NCBI GenBank assembly: GCA_020636995.1
Contig: JACJWU010000006.1
Span: 1-64,000 of the forward strand
DNA from: Actinomycetota bacterium
Lineage (GTDB): Bacteria; Actinomycetota; Actinomycetes; S36-B12; UBA10799
Length of the DNA: 64,000 bases
Reading direction: 5' to 3'
Shown here: positions 7,807 to 15,678 of the stretch, in pieces
How positions within the stretch are numbered: the first letter of the stretch is position 1
Layout: each line of letters begins with the position of its first letter
Program-made: the position numbers and the translations under genes
The notes under the pieces: model-generated
Database searches by the model: none
Seen by the model: only the letters and a program-made list of their open reading frames with translations
What the model was told of the DNA's origin: nothing

Positions 7807-9777
7807 TCAGCCCTTGATCTTCCAGGCCTTACGCCACTTGTTCGGCAACCAGAGATCCTCCTGACCCTTCTTCGGGGTGGCCTTGGCCTTCACCACGACC
7901 TTCAGCGAGTCGTAGCCAGTGGAACGCACGGTGACCTTGCCCTTCTTCGACACCGTGATGTCGCAGAAGCGCACCTCGCCTGCCGCCGACGGTGAGGTCG
8001 GTGTGCAGAAGGCGCGGACGGCCAACTTGCCATGTTTGTTGGTCTTGATGCTCTTGGTGAGCATCACCTTGCCATCGGCGCCCAGTGCCGCGGGCTGACC
8101 GTGGACCTTCTTGGCGTTGATCGGCAGCTTTTTCGCCTTGGCCGGCTTGACCGTCGGCGTCGGCGTCGGGCTGACCACCGGCTCGGTCCACTCGATGGTG
8201 GCCGAGGCCGACAACTCGCCGAACGTGGCCTTCACCGTGTCGATGCCGACCTGCGTGCCGGTGTAGCAGTACTTCGCCACGCCGGACGCCTCAGTGAGAC
8301 CGTCACCTGTACCCGGGTTCACACCCGAGACCGTCATCGCGAGTTGGATGCCCGCCAGCGGGTCGCCGAACTGGTCGGTGACCTTGGTGTCGACACAGGC
8401 CTCGGTGTTGACCAGGACCTTCTGCGTCGGCGGGGTCATCGTCAGCGCGGTGACCTCATTGATCGGCGCGTAGGCCGCACCGCCGGGGTACCCGTACGAG
8501 TCGTAGAAATCGAACCCGTACACGTAGATCCCGAACGGCTCCTTGGACGTCATCGAGTGGCTGCCTGCCGTCAGGTCGAGTTGCGCACCCGAGAAGGCCG
8601 TCGAGCCGATCTGGCTGAACTCGCCAGGCGGAACCGCCGCACCGTCGAGGACCAGACCACCGATCGCCGCAGTCGGGGTGACGACGTTCACGAAGTTCTG
8701 CGCGAACCCCGTCGCCGGAGTGGCGAACGTGTACTCGGACAGGAACTGCTCGGTCGGCGGGACCAGCATCATGAACGGGTCCGATGTAACACCGTCGAAA
8801 TCCGAACCGTTCGAGTGCTGCGCCACCAGGATCGGCTTGTCGGCCGAGACCGTCGACTTTCCGTCGATGAGTTGCTGGTGGACCTGCCCACGGTCCAGAG
8901 TTGCCACAACCGCGCCGTTGACGGACACCGAGGTGCCATCCTCAGACGCGAGCATGCGGAAGGTGTCGCCGCCCTTACGGGTCTTCAGCGGAACCGTCAG
9001 GAACTCCTTGCCCCACGTCGACGTGGGCGGGATCTGCTCGACCAGGTGGTCGCAGGCCCACGTGTTCTCATCAGGGATGAATGTGCATTCGTGCCCGCCG
9101 AACAGCGCCACAGGCTTGGTCGACGTGACTTCCGAGCCGCTCAGATCCCCGCTCAACGAACTCACCGGCAGAGCTTCACCGGCGTTGAGGGTGACGGTCT
9201 TCGCCACACCGACGTCCGTGCCAGACGTCGTCTTGGCATTCGGTACGTAGGTCACATCCGTGCCGTCCTGAGAAGCCAGGACCGCGAACTCCGAACGCAA
9301 CTGGCCCATCAGATCCGGCCAGCCCAGCACCAAGTGCTCGGTCCCCAGCACATCAACCGGCAGGCCGAGGTACGCATCAGTCGTCGCCTGGATACGGTTC
9401 AGTCCGTACACGGTGACCTCGTCAGCAGCCGTTACCTTGATGCCGCGGTTCTCCACAGCGCCACTGTCACCCAGGCTCAGTTGCGCGGCCGCTGGGATCT
9501 GTACGGTCGTGACAGCACCCGTCGTGACGGAGAAGTCCTCCGACCACGGCAAGCCCGGGATGGCCACCGTTCCATTCGTCGCGTCAGGCGAACTGATGAA
9601 CAGGGACAAGGTAGGCGTCATGCTGCTGTAATTGCTCGGGAACGCGACCCAGAACTCCTTGCCCAGACTGTCTGGGCGCTCTTTGCCGGCGTTAGCGGGT
9701 ACGCCGCCGACAAGTGTCATTGCTACTGCGATGATGATGGCCGCAAACCCCGCCAGCCACCGTGGTTTCCTGCTCAT
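7807..9777 (-). CDS. secreted IgGFc-binding-domain protein, paralogue 2
   Basis: A 656-residue paralogue of the protein at 1126-3060 with the same order: signal peptide (residues about 1-30), IgGFc-binding-type domain (ERPDSLGKEFWVAF onward), Ig/invasin-like domain with YCY, Thr/Pro linker, and basic C-terminal domain at residues 547-656 (FCDITVSKKGKVTVRSTG nearly identical to paralogue 1). I prefer the ATG at 9777, preceded by a G-rich Shine-Dalgarno, over the GTG five codons upstream at 9792. The two copies bracket the other exported genes, suggesting local duplication. The ligand is unknown. Confidence 0.8.
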   Translation of the reverse strand: MSRKPRWLAGFAAIIIAVAMTLVGGVPANAGKERPDSLGKEFWVAFPSNYSSMTPTLSLFISSPDATNGTVAIPGLPWSEDFSVTTGAVTTVQIPAAAQLSLGDSGAVENRGIKVTAADEVTVYGLNRIQATTDAYLGLPVDVLGTEHLVLGWPDLMGQLRSEFAVLASQDGTDVTYVPNAKTTSGTDVGVAKTVTLNAGEALPVSSLSGDLSGSEVTSTKPVALFGGHECTFIPDENTWACDHLVEQIPPTSTWGKEFLTVPLKTRKGGDTFRMLASEDGTSVSVNGAVVATLDRGQVHQQLIDGKSTVSADKPILVAQHSNGSDFDGVTSDPFMMLVPPTEQFLSEYTFATPATGFAQNFVNVVTPTAAIGGLVLDGAAVPPGEFSQIGSTAFSGAQLDLTAGSHSMTSKEPFGIYVYGFDFYDSYGYPGGAAYAPINEVTALTMTPPTQKVLVNTEACVDTKVTDQFGDPLAGIQLAMTVSGVNPGTGDGLTEASGVAKYCYTGTQVGIDTVKATFGELSASATIEWTEPVVSPTPTPTVKPAKAKKLPINAKKVHGQPAALGADGKVMLTKSIKTNKHGKLAVRAFCTPTSPSAAGEVRFCDITVSKKGKVTVRSTGYDSLKVVVKAKATPKKGQEDLWLPNKWRKAWKIKG

Positions 9778-9913
9778 TTCCGACCCCCCCACGGGATCAC
9801 AGAGTCGTCTGGACTCCTACTTTCAGCCTACGCCGGATGGCCTAATCCCGACTCACTCGATCGGATTAAATTCGGCCGAGAAACGGTCACAAATCGGGGT
9901 AGACGCCGGAGCG

Positions 9914-9928
9914 AGGCGAGGCTTACCT
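9914..9928. promoter_or_regulatory. candidate DtxR/IdeR-like box
   Basis: AGGCGAGGCTTACCT matches 12 of 15 positions of the core of the DtxR/IdeR iron-box consensus. It lies 48 bp before the VOC gene and about 137 bp upstream of the divergent IgGFc-domain gene. A single imperfect match can be chance; no binding is shown. Confidence 0.25.
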
Positions 9929-9976
9929 TCGTAGTGCGCGCCGGGTCGCCCGGCCCGGTTAGCGTCGGAGGTTCCG

Positions 9977-10357
9977 ATGTTGTCCGATCACACACCCAGC
10001 ACCACCCTGGCCACGGCCGACCCGCAACGGTCCCGGGCCTTTTACGAAGGAGTCCTCGGGTTCGAACCCAGCGAGGAGAGCGGAGGTGGCGTGTTCTACC
10101 GCGCCGGCAACGGCTCGTTCTTCGTGTACGAGTCCAGCTTCGCGGGGACCAACCAGGCCACGTCGATGTCCTTCGAGTTGAGCCCGGAGACGTTCGACCA
10201 GGAGATCGACGCCCTGCGCGGCGCCGGGGTCGCCTTCGACACCTTCGAGATGGAAGGCATCGCGTGGGAGGGCGGGGTCGCGTCCTTCGACGGGATGCGC
10301 GGCGTGTGGTTCAAGGACCCCGATGGCAACATCCTCAACGTCGGTACGCGCCCCTGA
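9977..10357 (+). CDS. VOC (glyoxalase/bleomycin-resistance fold) family protein
   Basis: A 126-residue protein with one vicinal-oxygen-chelate module: TTLATADPQRSRAFYEGVLG at the start, RAGNGSFFVYES in the middle and a closing GVWFKDPDGNILNVGT with the usual metal-ligand Asp/Asn region. The ATG at 9977 follows GGAGG with good spacing. Family members range from dioxygenases to antibiotic-binding proteins, and nothing here decides among these. Confidence 0.85.
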   Translation: MLSDHTPSTTLATADPQRSRAFYEGVLGFEPSEESGGGVFYRAGNGSFFVYESSFAGTNQATSMSFELSPETFDQEIDALRGAGVAFDTFEMEGIAWEGGVASFDGMRGVWFKDPDGNILNVGTRP

Positions 10358-10364
10358 GGGAGGG

Positions 10365-10398
10365 CTCCACCCAACAGCACGAACCCCACCCAACGGCA
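10365..10398. repeat. family B fragment, copy 1
   Basis: About 1.5 words of the family B arm (CACGAACCCCACC flanked by CCACCCAAC) fill the short gap between two convergent genes. The full inverted structure is absent, so this may be a decayed or minimal copy. Confidence 0.7.
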
Positions 10399-10401
10399 TC
10401 G

Positions 10402-11079
10402 TCAGTTGACAATCCGCCCGTCTTCGATCGTGAGGTGGAACAACTCCCCGTAGCGGACGTTGGCCACCAGGCTCGGCTGGAGCACGGCGAGATTCGTGCC
10501 GCCCGGATCACGGACCGCCGGATAGACGATCCCCCCGATCGCGGGCAGCGAGTCCCGCAGCCGCTGGCCGGCCGCGTAGGAGTCCGGGTCCAGGCACGCC
10601 CGGGTTCGCCTCGAGCGGTCGTCGAGCCACGCGAAGTCCTGGCCATGGACGTCGGCGAGGAACTGCCGGTACGGGATGTCGGCCTCGCCGTCGCGGCCGA
10701 TCTCGGCGAGCATCCGCACGCGGTGGAACGCCACCTCCTTGATCGCGGTCCGCAGGTCCAGCGCGCAGTACCAGGCTCCGCGCGCCGAGGTCGCCGCGTG
10801 GAAGCGCGCACCTTGTCCGGTATAGGCGAACGAGGCGTTGATGATCTTCGAGTAGGGGACGCCGAAGACCATGTCCACCCGGGAGAGGCCGGACGGATGC
10901 CGCTCCTCCTGCGCCTGCAACCGAGCGTTGGTGGCCCCTGCGAGCCGGACCAGGTTCTCGAGTCCGGGTTCGTCTTCGGTGAGGTCCGCCAGGGCGTGCT
11001 CGGGCTGCGAGGCGTACTGCCCAGGGATCAAGCGGGAGGTGTCGTCGAAAGCGACGGGGGCGATCCGCGGCCAGGTCAC
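10402..11079 (-). CDS. RES-domain toxin (NAD+-depleting toxin family)
   Basis: 225 residues, starting at a GTG that overlaps the antitoxin stop (GTGA). RES family signatures are clear: ARFHAA near the middle, YCALDLRTAIKEVAFHR, then a C-terminal AIGGIVYPAVRDPGGTNLAV. Characterised RES toxins (ParT/MbcT type) degrade or modify NAD+, using Arg, Tyr and Glu residues in these segments, and are neutralised by an Xre/MbcA-type partner encoded upstream, exactly as here. Toxicity in this organism is inferred. Confidence 0.9.
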   Translation of the reverse strand: MTWPRIAPVAFDDTSRLIPGQYASQPEHALADLTEDEPGLENLVRLAGATNARLQAQEERHPSGLSRVDMVFGVPYSKIINASFAYTGQGARFHAATSARGAWYCALDLRTAIKEVAFHRVRMLAEIGRDGEADIPYRQFLADVHGQDFAWLDDRSRRTRACLDPDSYAAGQRLRDSLPAIGGIVYPAVRDPGGTNLAVLQPSLVANVRYGELFHLTIEDGRIVN

Positions 11080-11546
11080 AACCCGCCACGCCTGCCGTCG
11101 AGCAGCGCCCGCACCGCGAGCATGGCCGGGATACCGCCGCGCATCATCGTGTCCACCGGGGTGTGGCCGTTGAAGACGGGGTTGTTGTTGGGCAGCAGCA
11201 CCCACTCGTCGGCGAGCTCGCCGGGGTGCAGGACGTGCAGCGCGGTGTAGATGCCGAGCAACAGGGAGATGCGGGTGAGGCGGTCCTCCCCGAGGTCCGC
11301 CGGCGGGTTCTTGCGCCATGAGTACCAAGTGGAGGCCGGCAGGGCCCCGAGCAGCCCGCACATCTGGTCGACCGTGAGCTTCCAGCGGGACTGCAGCCGG
11401 GGCAGGGCCTTGACTGCGTCGGCGGTGAGGACGGCACGCGTGGTGGCATCGCTGAGATCCGGCCACTCGCCGATCTCAGCACGGGCGGCCGGGGTGCGGA
11501 CATCGAGCAGAGTCACAGTTCCCAGTTCCTCCAATTCTGTAGTCAT
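11076..11546 (-). CDS. Xre/MbcA/ParS-type antitoxin
   Basis: 156 residues. The C-terminal half has the toxin-binding (DUF2384-like) pattern: a Ser/Thr-Trp-xx-Trp helix, RLTRISLLLGIYTALHVL, then LLPNNNPVFNGHTPVDTMM and a final helix. The N-terminal part contains a degenerate helix-turn-helix region. I chose the ATG at 11546; upstream codons overlap a family A palindrome and are not coding. The four-base overlap with the RES gene indicates translational coupling and autoregulation is expected for the family. Confidence 0.88.
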   Translation of the reverse strand: MTTELEELGTVTLLDVRTPAARAEIGEWPDLSDATTRAVLTADAVKALPRLQSRWKLTVDQMCGLLGALPASTWYSWRKNPPADLGEDRLTRISLLLGIYTALHVLHPGELADEWVLLPNNNPVFNGHTPVDTMMRGGIPAMLAVRALLDGRRGGL

Positions 11547-11583
11547 TCTACTGTTGATTTGGATATCCTGGCCACCGCCAGCA

Positions 11584-11644
11584 CTTGATTGCTGCACGGT
11601 TACGGGTTTCGGCACTCGAAATCGGTAACCGCGCAGCACTCAAG
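11584..11644. repeat. family A palindrome, copy 2
   Basis: 27-nt arms starting CTTGATTGCTGCACGG and closing GCGCAGCACTCAAG, with four mismatches. Unlike nearly all other repeats in this window, it lies between two divergent start codons (antitoxin at 11546 and transglutaminase-like at 11679), so it cannot simply be a terminator here and may lie in both 5' leaders. Confidence 0.88.
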
Positions 11645-11678
11645 ATGGGAGCGCCGCACGTCTCCTTATGCTCAGAGG

Positions 11679-12335
11679 GTGACCGACCCGACCCTGAGCC
11701 CGACCCCCATCATCGATAGCGATCACCCGGCGGTCATTGATTTCGCGAACGCGGCCGCGGGGACCGACGACCGCGAGGTGGCGGTGGCCCTGTTCTACGC
11801 GGTGCGCGACGGGTTCCGATACGACCCCTACCGCCTCGACCTCTCGCCCGCCGGGATGCGCGCGAGCAGCGTGCTCGCGAAGGGCTACGGCTGGTGCGTC
11901 ACCAAGGCCACGCTGCTGACCGCCGTCTGCCGCGCCCGCGGTATCCCGGCCCGCCTTGGGTTCGCGGATGTGCGCAACCATTTGTCGACCCAACGTATGC
12001 GGGAGGTGATGGGCACCGACATATTCCTGTGGCACGGCTTCACCGAGATTCGCCTCGACGGGCAGTGGCTGAAGGCGACCCCGGCGTTCAACATCGAATT
12101 GTGCGACAAGTTCGACATGCTGCCGCTGGAGTTCGACGGCCGCGCGGATTCCATCTACCACCCGTTCGACAAGGCCGGACACCGGCACATGGAGTACATC
12201 GCGGATCGCGGGTCCTACGACGACGTGCCACTCGAGCAGATGATCGCCGAACTCAGTGCCGCCTACCCGGGGTGGGAGCGGGAGGTCGCGGCGGGAGGTG
12301 ACTTCGACGCCGACGTCGACGTCGAAGTCAGGTGA
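11679..12335 (+). CDS. transglutaminase-like cysteine protease fold protein
   Basis: 218 residues with a transglutaminase-like core: the nucleophile in GYGWCVTKATLLTAVCRA, the general-base His in LWHGFTEIRLDG and the following QWLKATPAFN, where the third catalytic position usually held by Asp is not obvious. I start at the GTG at 11679; codons before it lie in the family A palindrome. The last codons form a perfect 10-bp hairpin (GACTTCGACG at 12300 with CGTCGAAGTC at 12320). Such stand-alone proteins are usually of unknown role. Confidence 0.75.
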   Translation: MTDPTLSPTPIIDSDHPAVIDFANAAAGTDDREVAVALFYAVRDGFRYDPYRLDLSPAGMRASSVLAKGYGWCVTKATLLTAVCRARGIPARLGFADVRNHLSTQRMREVMGTDIFLWHGFTEIRLDGQWLKATPAFNIELCDKFDMLPLEFDGRADSIYHPFDKAGHRHMEYIADRGSYDDVPLEQMIAELSAAYPGWEREVAAGGDFDADVDVEVR

Positions 12336-12350
12336 CACATCCCGGCGTTG

Positions 12351-12395
12351 GATGGGGCTCAGGTAGACCGATGGGGTTCGTGTAGTCCGGTGGGG
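12351..12395. repeat. family B element, copy 2, left half interrupted by the IS element
   Basis: Two to three 19-nt words of the GATGGGG arm lie here; the matching GAACCCCACC arm resumes at 13777 on the far side of the insertion sequence. The two halves rejoin to a normal family B palindrome if the insertion and one GGG are removed. Confidence 0.85.
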
Positions 12396-12422
12396 GGGCC
12401 TTGACCCCGGATCTTGGACACG
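12396..12422 (+). repeat. left terminal inverted repeat of the IS3 element
   Basis: Begins GGGCCTTGACCCCGG; matches the reverse complement of 13750-13776 at about 24 of 27 positions. Confidence 0.9.
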
Positions 12423-12464
12423 CCGAATCCCGCATCTGTGGGAGAAAGCGAGAAGATCACAACC

Positions 12465-12838
12465 ATGGCCCGTAAGAACTATTCCGAGGAGTTCCGTCGG
12501 CAGGCTGTCGATTTGTACGAGTCCACCCCGGGTGCGACGGTGCGCGTATCGCAGCGGATCTGGGGGTCGAGCGGGACACCTTGCGCCAGTGGCTTCAGCG
12601 GTACGGCACCGGCAAGAAGACCGGCAGGGACGGCAGGGCGGCCAAGAGCCCGTTGAAGCCCCGGCAGCAGGTGGCACTCGGGGCCGAGAGCGCCGAGCGC
12701 ACCGAGACTCCCGAGCAGCAGATCGCCCGGCTGCAGGCCCGGGTGCGCCAGTTGGAGGCCGAAACCACCAAACTGACCACCGAACGGGAGATTCTGCGCT
12801 CGGCGGCGAAGTATTTCGCCGAGGAGACGAACTGGTGA
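12465..12838 (+). pseudogene. IS3 transposase OrfA, frameshifted
   Basis: Starts MARKNYSEEFRRQAVDLYES, the standard IS3 OrfA helix-turn-helix opening. After STPGATVR at about 12545 the reading must slip by one base to continue as IAADLGVERDTLRQWLQRYG and a leucine-zipper-like region ending EETNW at 12838. The most economical explanation is loss of one G (GCGCGTATC in place of GCGCGGTATC). There is no slippery heptamer, and the site is in mid-helix, not at the OrfA/OrfB junction where programmed shifts occur. The DNA-binding subunit is therefore broken unless the base is a sequence error. Confidence 0.85.
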
Positions 12839-13740
12839 GCCGCTTGCAGTTCGTCGCCGACCACCAGCACGCCTTCGAGGTGAAGCGGCTCTGCCAGATC
12901 GTGGAGGTTGAGCGGTCGTCGTTCTACGCGTGGCAGGCCGCCGCGCCGACCCGGGCGGCCAGGGCCGCCGCCGACGCCGCGTTGGCCGAGAAGATCCGGG
13001 TCATCCACGACGAGGACCGCACCATGGGCGCCCCGCGGATCACCGCCGAGCTCAACGACCCCACCGACGGTGAACCCGCAGGCCAGCCGATCAACCACAA
13101 GCGGGTCGCCCGGGTGATGCGTGCCCACAAGATCGCCGGGTACCGCAAGCGCCGGCAGGTGACGACCACCGTGCCGCAGCCGGCCGACCAGAAGGTGCCC
13201 GACCTGCTGAACCGCGATTTCACCGCCGCCGCGATCAACCAGCGCTACGTCGGTGACATCACCTACTTGCCGATCGCCGATGGCAGCAACCTGTACCTGG
13301 CCACCGTGATCGACTGCTGCAGCCGCCGACTGGTCGGCTGGGCGATCGCCGATCACATGCGCACCAGCCTCGTGGCAGACGCGTTGCACCACGCAGCGGC
13401 GACCCGCGGCAGCCTCGCCGGGGCGATCTTCCACTCCGACCACGGAGCGGTCTACACATCCCAGGACTACGCGAAACTCTGCGACCTGCTCTCAGTCACC
13501 CAGTCCATGGGGGCCGTCGGCTCAAGCGCTGACAACGCCCTCGCCGAAGCGTTCAACGCGACCCTCAAACGCGAGGTACTACAAGACGCCCACACCTGGC
13601 CCGACCAGGCCACCTGCCGCCGCGAGGTGTTCCGGTGGCTGGTCCGATACAACACCACACGACGCCACTCCTGGTGCCGCTACCAAACCCCCAACGCCTA
13701 CGAAGACACCCTCGCCGCTACGCTCCCGTCAGCGGCATGA
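12835..13740 (+). CDS. IS3 transposase OrfB (DDE integrase)
   Basis: 301 residues, starting at a GTG that overlaps the OrfA stop by four bases. The rve-type DDE core is complete: Asp in YVGDITYLP, Asp in FHSDHGAVYTS and Glu in ADNALAEAFNATLKRE, preceded by the IS3 HTH_21 region (IRVIHDEDRTMGAPRI). The protein looks intact, although OrfA is not. Confidence 0.93.
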   Translation: MSRLQFVADHQHAFEVKRLCQIVEVERSSFYAWQAAAPTRAARAAADAALAEKIRVIHDEDRTMGAPRITAELNDPTDGEPAGQPINHKRVARVMRAHKIAGYRKRRQVTTTVPQPADQKVPDLLNRDFTAAAINQRYVGDITYLPIADGSNLYLATVIDCCSRRLVGWAIADHMRTSLVADALHHAAATRGSLAGAIFHSDHGAVYTSQDYAKLCDLLSVTQSMGAVGSSADNALAEAFNATLKREVLQDAHTWPDQATCRREVFRWLVRYNTTRRHSWCRYQTPNAYEDTLAATLPSAA

Positions 13741-13749
13741 ACCCCACCA

Positions 13750-13776
13750 CGTGTCCAAGACTCGGGGGCAAGGCCC
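13750..13776 (-). repeat. right terminal inverted repeat of the IS3 element
   Basis: CGTGTCCAAGACTCGGGGGC and the following seven bases; reverse complement of the left end with about three mismatches. Confidence 0.9.
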
Positions 13777-13896
13777 GGGCTCAGCGCCCGACGAACCCCA
13801 CCTACCTGCACGAACCCCACCTAACGCCCGGAAGGCTGGTCACCAGGCCGCACCGTCCGATGGGGCACGCCCTGCACGAACCCACCCACCGCGCGG
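13777..13896. repeat. family B element, copy 2, right half
   Basis: Contains the loop AGCGCCCGAC and two GAACCCCACC words, then a second weaker inverted pair around GATGGGGCACGC and GCACGAACCC. It fills the gap before the convergent gene that ends at 13903. Confidence 0.85.
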
Positions 13897-13902
13897 CCCT
13901 CG

Positions 13903-15660
13903 CTACTGCGCGGTGCCCTGCGCCTGCATCACCGTGACCAGCTGCTTCGTCTGCTCCGAGGTCCACCCGGGCGGCTGGGTCATCGCCGCCCAGGCCTCGG
14001 CGTTGGACTGCGGGGAGTACATGTGCCCATGCCCGATCGGCACGGAGCCCGCGGCGGGAAGATCCAACGCCACCTGCCACATCGTCACGATCGGAACCCA
14101 AGTCATCTCTTCTGGAATGTCCGGGCCACGCTGCCCATCCAGCAGCCACTCCGGCTCCTCGAGGGCGAGGTTCTGGTTGAAGAAGACCACCGGGTCCGAG
14201 GAGTGCTGCAGGTACACCAGCCGCGTCGGCCCCCAGTTCGTGGTGAGCACCTCGTCGATCTCCGATCCCGATGACGTGAACTGAACGGTCCGGCCGTCCT
14301 CGTACTCCGGGAGCCACGCCGGGCTGCCCGGGTCGCGGTCACCCTCGATCTCGTCGTGCAGGGGGTTCACGAACGGCGGGCCGGACATGAACGCACCGTC
14401 GATCGGTTCGTTGACCAGGCTGATCGAGGTGAGGATGCTCTCCACGCCGTACGAACCCAGCGACAGTCCGTAGAGGTACAGGTCGGGTCGCGCATCCTCC
14501 GGCAGCGTCGACCAGTAGTCGTGCACCGTGTTGAACACCGTGCGCGAGGTCTCCTTCACCGCCTGCTGGTCGGCCAGCAGCGAGATCCAACTCGGCAGGA
14601 ACGAGTACTGCACGCCGGCGATCGCGGTGTCGCCGTTCCACATGTACTCCACCGGGTCGACGGCCATCGGGTCGAGGAAGCCGGTACCAGTGGTGGTGGC
14701 GACGACCAGGACCTCGCGGTCGAAGGCACCGGTGCGCTGCAACTCCTCGAGCAGCAGGTCGGCGCGGCCCTGCAGGGTGGGCTCGCTGTCCAGCCCGACG
14801 TACGCGCGGATGGGTTCTTTGGCACCGCCGCCGGTGAACTCGTTGATCTGCTCGACGGTCGGGCCGGTGCCCACGAAGTCACGACCCTTGCGGCCCAACG
14901 ACTCCCAGCTCACCAGCGAGTCCGGACCACCGGAACGCACCGTCGAGGTCGTCTCGACAGTGCCTTCGGTGGTCGCCGTGTCGCGCACCGAAAAAACGGC
15001 GTTCGCGCCGCCGAAGAAGGCATTGACGAGCACGCCGGTGACCAGCGACCACAGCAGAGCCGCGATCACGCCGACGCTGATCAACTGGGCCAACCGGGGC
15101 GGCAGGATGCGGCCGAGCAGCCGCGTGCCGAACACGGCGAGTTTGCGCAGGGACCGGGCGATGATGAGGATCAATGCCGCCACCACGACTGTCACCAGCA
15201 CGATGACCGGCCAGGCGGTGGGCGAGATGGCCGGCTTGTCGAAGATGCTGCGGACCTCGTTCTGCCAGCCCACGTATTGCCAGATAGCTGACACGACCGT
15301 GAGCGCAAGGAACGCGTACGCGCCGATCCTGAGCCACTTGCCCGGCCTCGCGGGCAGTGCGGGGATCTGCAGATAGCGCCACAACGTCTGGATCCCGACG
15401 CCGATCAGATAGCCGATCATGATCGTGATGCCGGACGCGACACCCTGCACGTAGCCGGCACGCGGAAGCAGCGAAGGGAACAGCGAGAACGCGAAGAACA
15501 GCCCGGCGAACCACATACCCACGCCGCTGAACCGAAGTGAGAACACCCTGGGCAGGGGGCTGGGTTGTTGAACAGTCGGGGGCGGTTCAGTGGCGGTGGC
15601 CAAGATGATCTCCACTCGGGCAGGGTGCGTAGGGACCACGGTAACTGCGTACGGAAGCAA
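13903..15660 (-). CDS. membrane-anchored alpha/beta-hydrolase (Abhydrolase_9 family), paralogue 1
   Basis: Up to 585 residues. The N-terminal 230 residues hold about five hydrophobic segments (SLFPSLLPRAGYVQG is typical of this family), followed by an extracellular or cytoplasmic alpha/beta-hydrolase half with the nucleophile elbow GLSLGSYG and a late His in IGHGHMYSP. A second member of the same family is at 21425-23410. The start is uncertain: a TTG at 15603 preceded by GGAG would remove 19 residues. It follows the CDF transporter gene by at most 76 bp on the same strand, so they are probably co-transcribed. Substrate unknown. Confidence 0.82.
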   Translation of the reverse strand: MLPYAVTVVPTHPARVEIILATATEPPPTVQQPSPLPRVFSLRFSGVGMWFAGLFFAFSLFPSLLPRAGYVQGVASGITIMIGYLIGVGIQTLWRYLQIPALPARPGKWLRIGAYAFLALTVVSAIWQYVGWQNEVRSIFDKPAISPTAWPVIVLVTVVVAALILIIARSLRKLAVFGTRLLGRILPPRLAQLISVGVIAALLWSLVTGVLVNAFFGGANAVFSVRDTATTEGTVETTSTVRSGGPDSLVSWESLGRKGRDFVGTGPTVEQINEFTGGGAKEPIRAYVGLDSEPTLQGRADLLLEELQRTGAFDREVLVVATTTGTGFLDPMAVDPVEYMWNGDTAIAGVQYSFLPSWISLLADQQAVKETSRTVFNTVHDYWSTLPEDARPDLYLYGLSLGSYGVESILTSISLVNEPIDGAFMSGPPFVNPLHDEIEGDRDPGSPAWLPEYEDGRTVQFTSSGSEIDEVLTTNWGPTRLVYLQHSSDPVVFFNQNLALEEPEWLLDGQRGPDIPEEMTWVPIVTMWQVALDLPAAGSVPIGHGHMYSPQSNAEAWAAMTQPPGWTSEQTKQLVTVMQAQGTAQ

Positions 15661-15678
15661 CCCCGGTACTGGGCGAGG

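Larger units (their letters stand above)
12396..13776 (+). mobile_element. IS3-family insertion sequence, 1381 bp
   Basis: Terminal inverted repeats of 27 bp (12396-12422 and 13750-13776; about three mismatches, sharing CTTGGACACG at the inner end) enclose two transposase reading frames with DDE integrase. A GGG occurs at 12393-12395 and 13777-13779, consistent with the 3-bp target duplication seen for IS3 elements. The insertion lies inside a family B repeat. OrfA carries a frameshift, so this copy is probably not autonomous. Confidence 0.92.

Noticed and set aside
8032..11250. A plus-strand open frame of over 1000 codons
   Set aside because: It is antisense to the second IgGFc-domain gene, the RES toxin and the antitoxin; its translation is Arg/Gly/His-rich without domains, as expected of a GC-rich shadow frame.
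12465..12838. Programmed ribosomal frameshift in OrfA
   Set aside because: No A- or U-rich slippery heptamer and wrong position within the gene; a base deletion is simpler.
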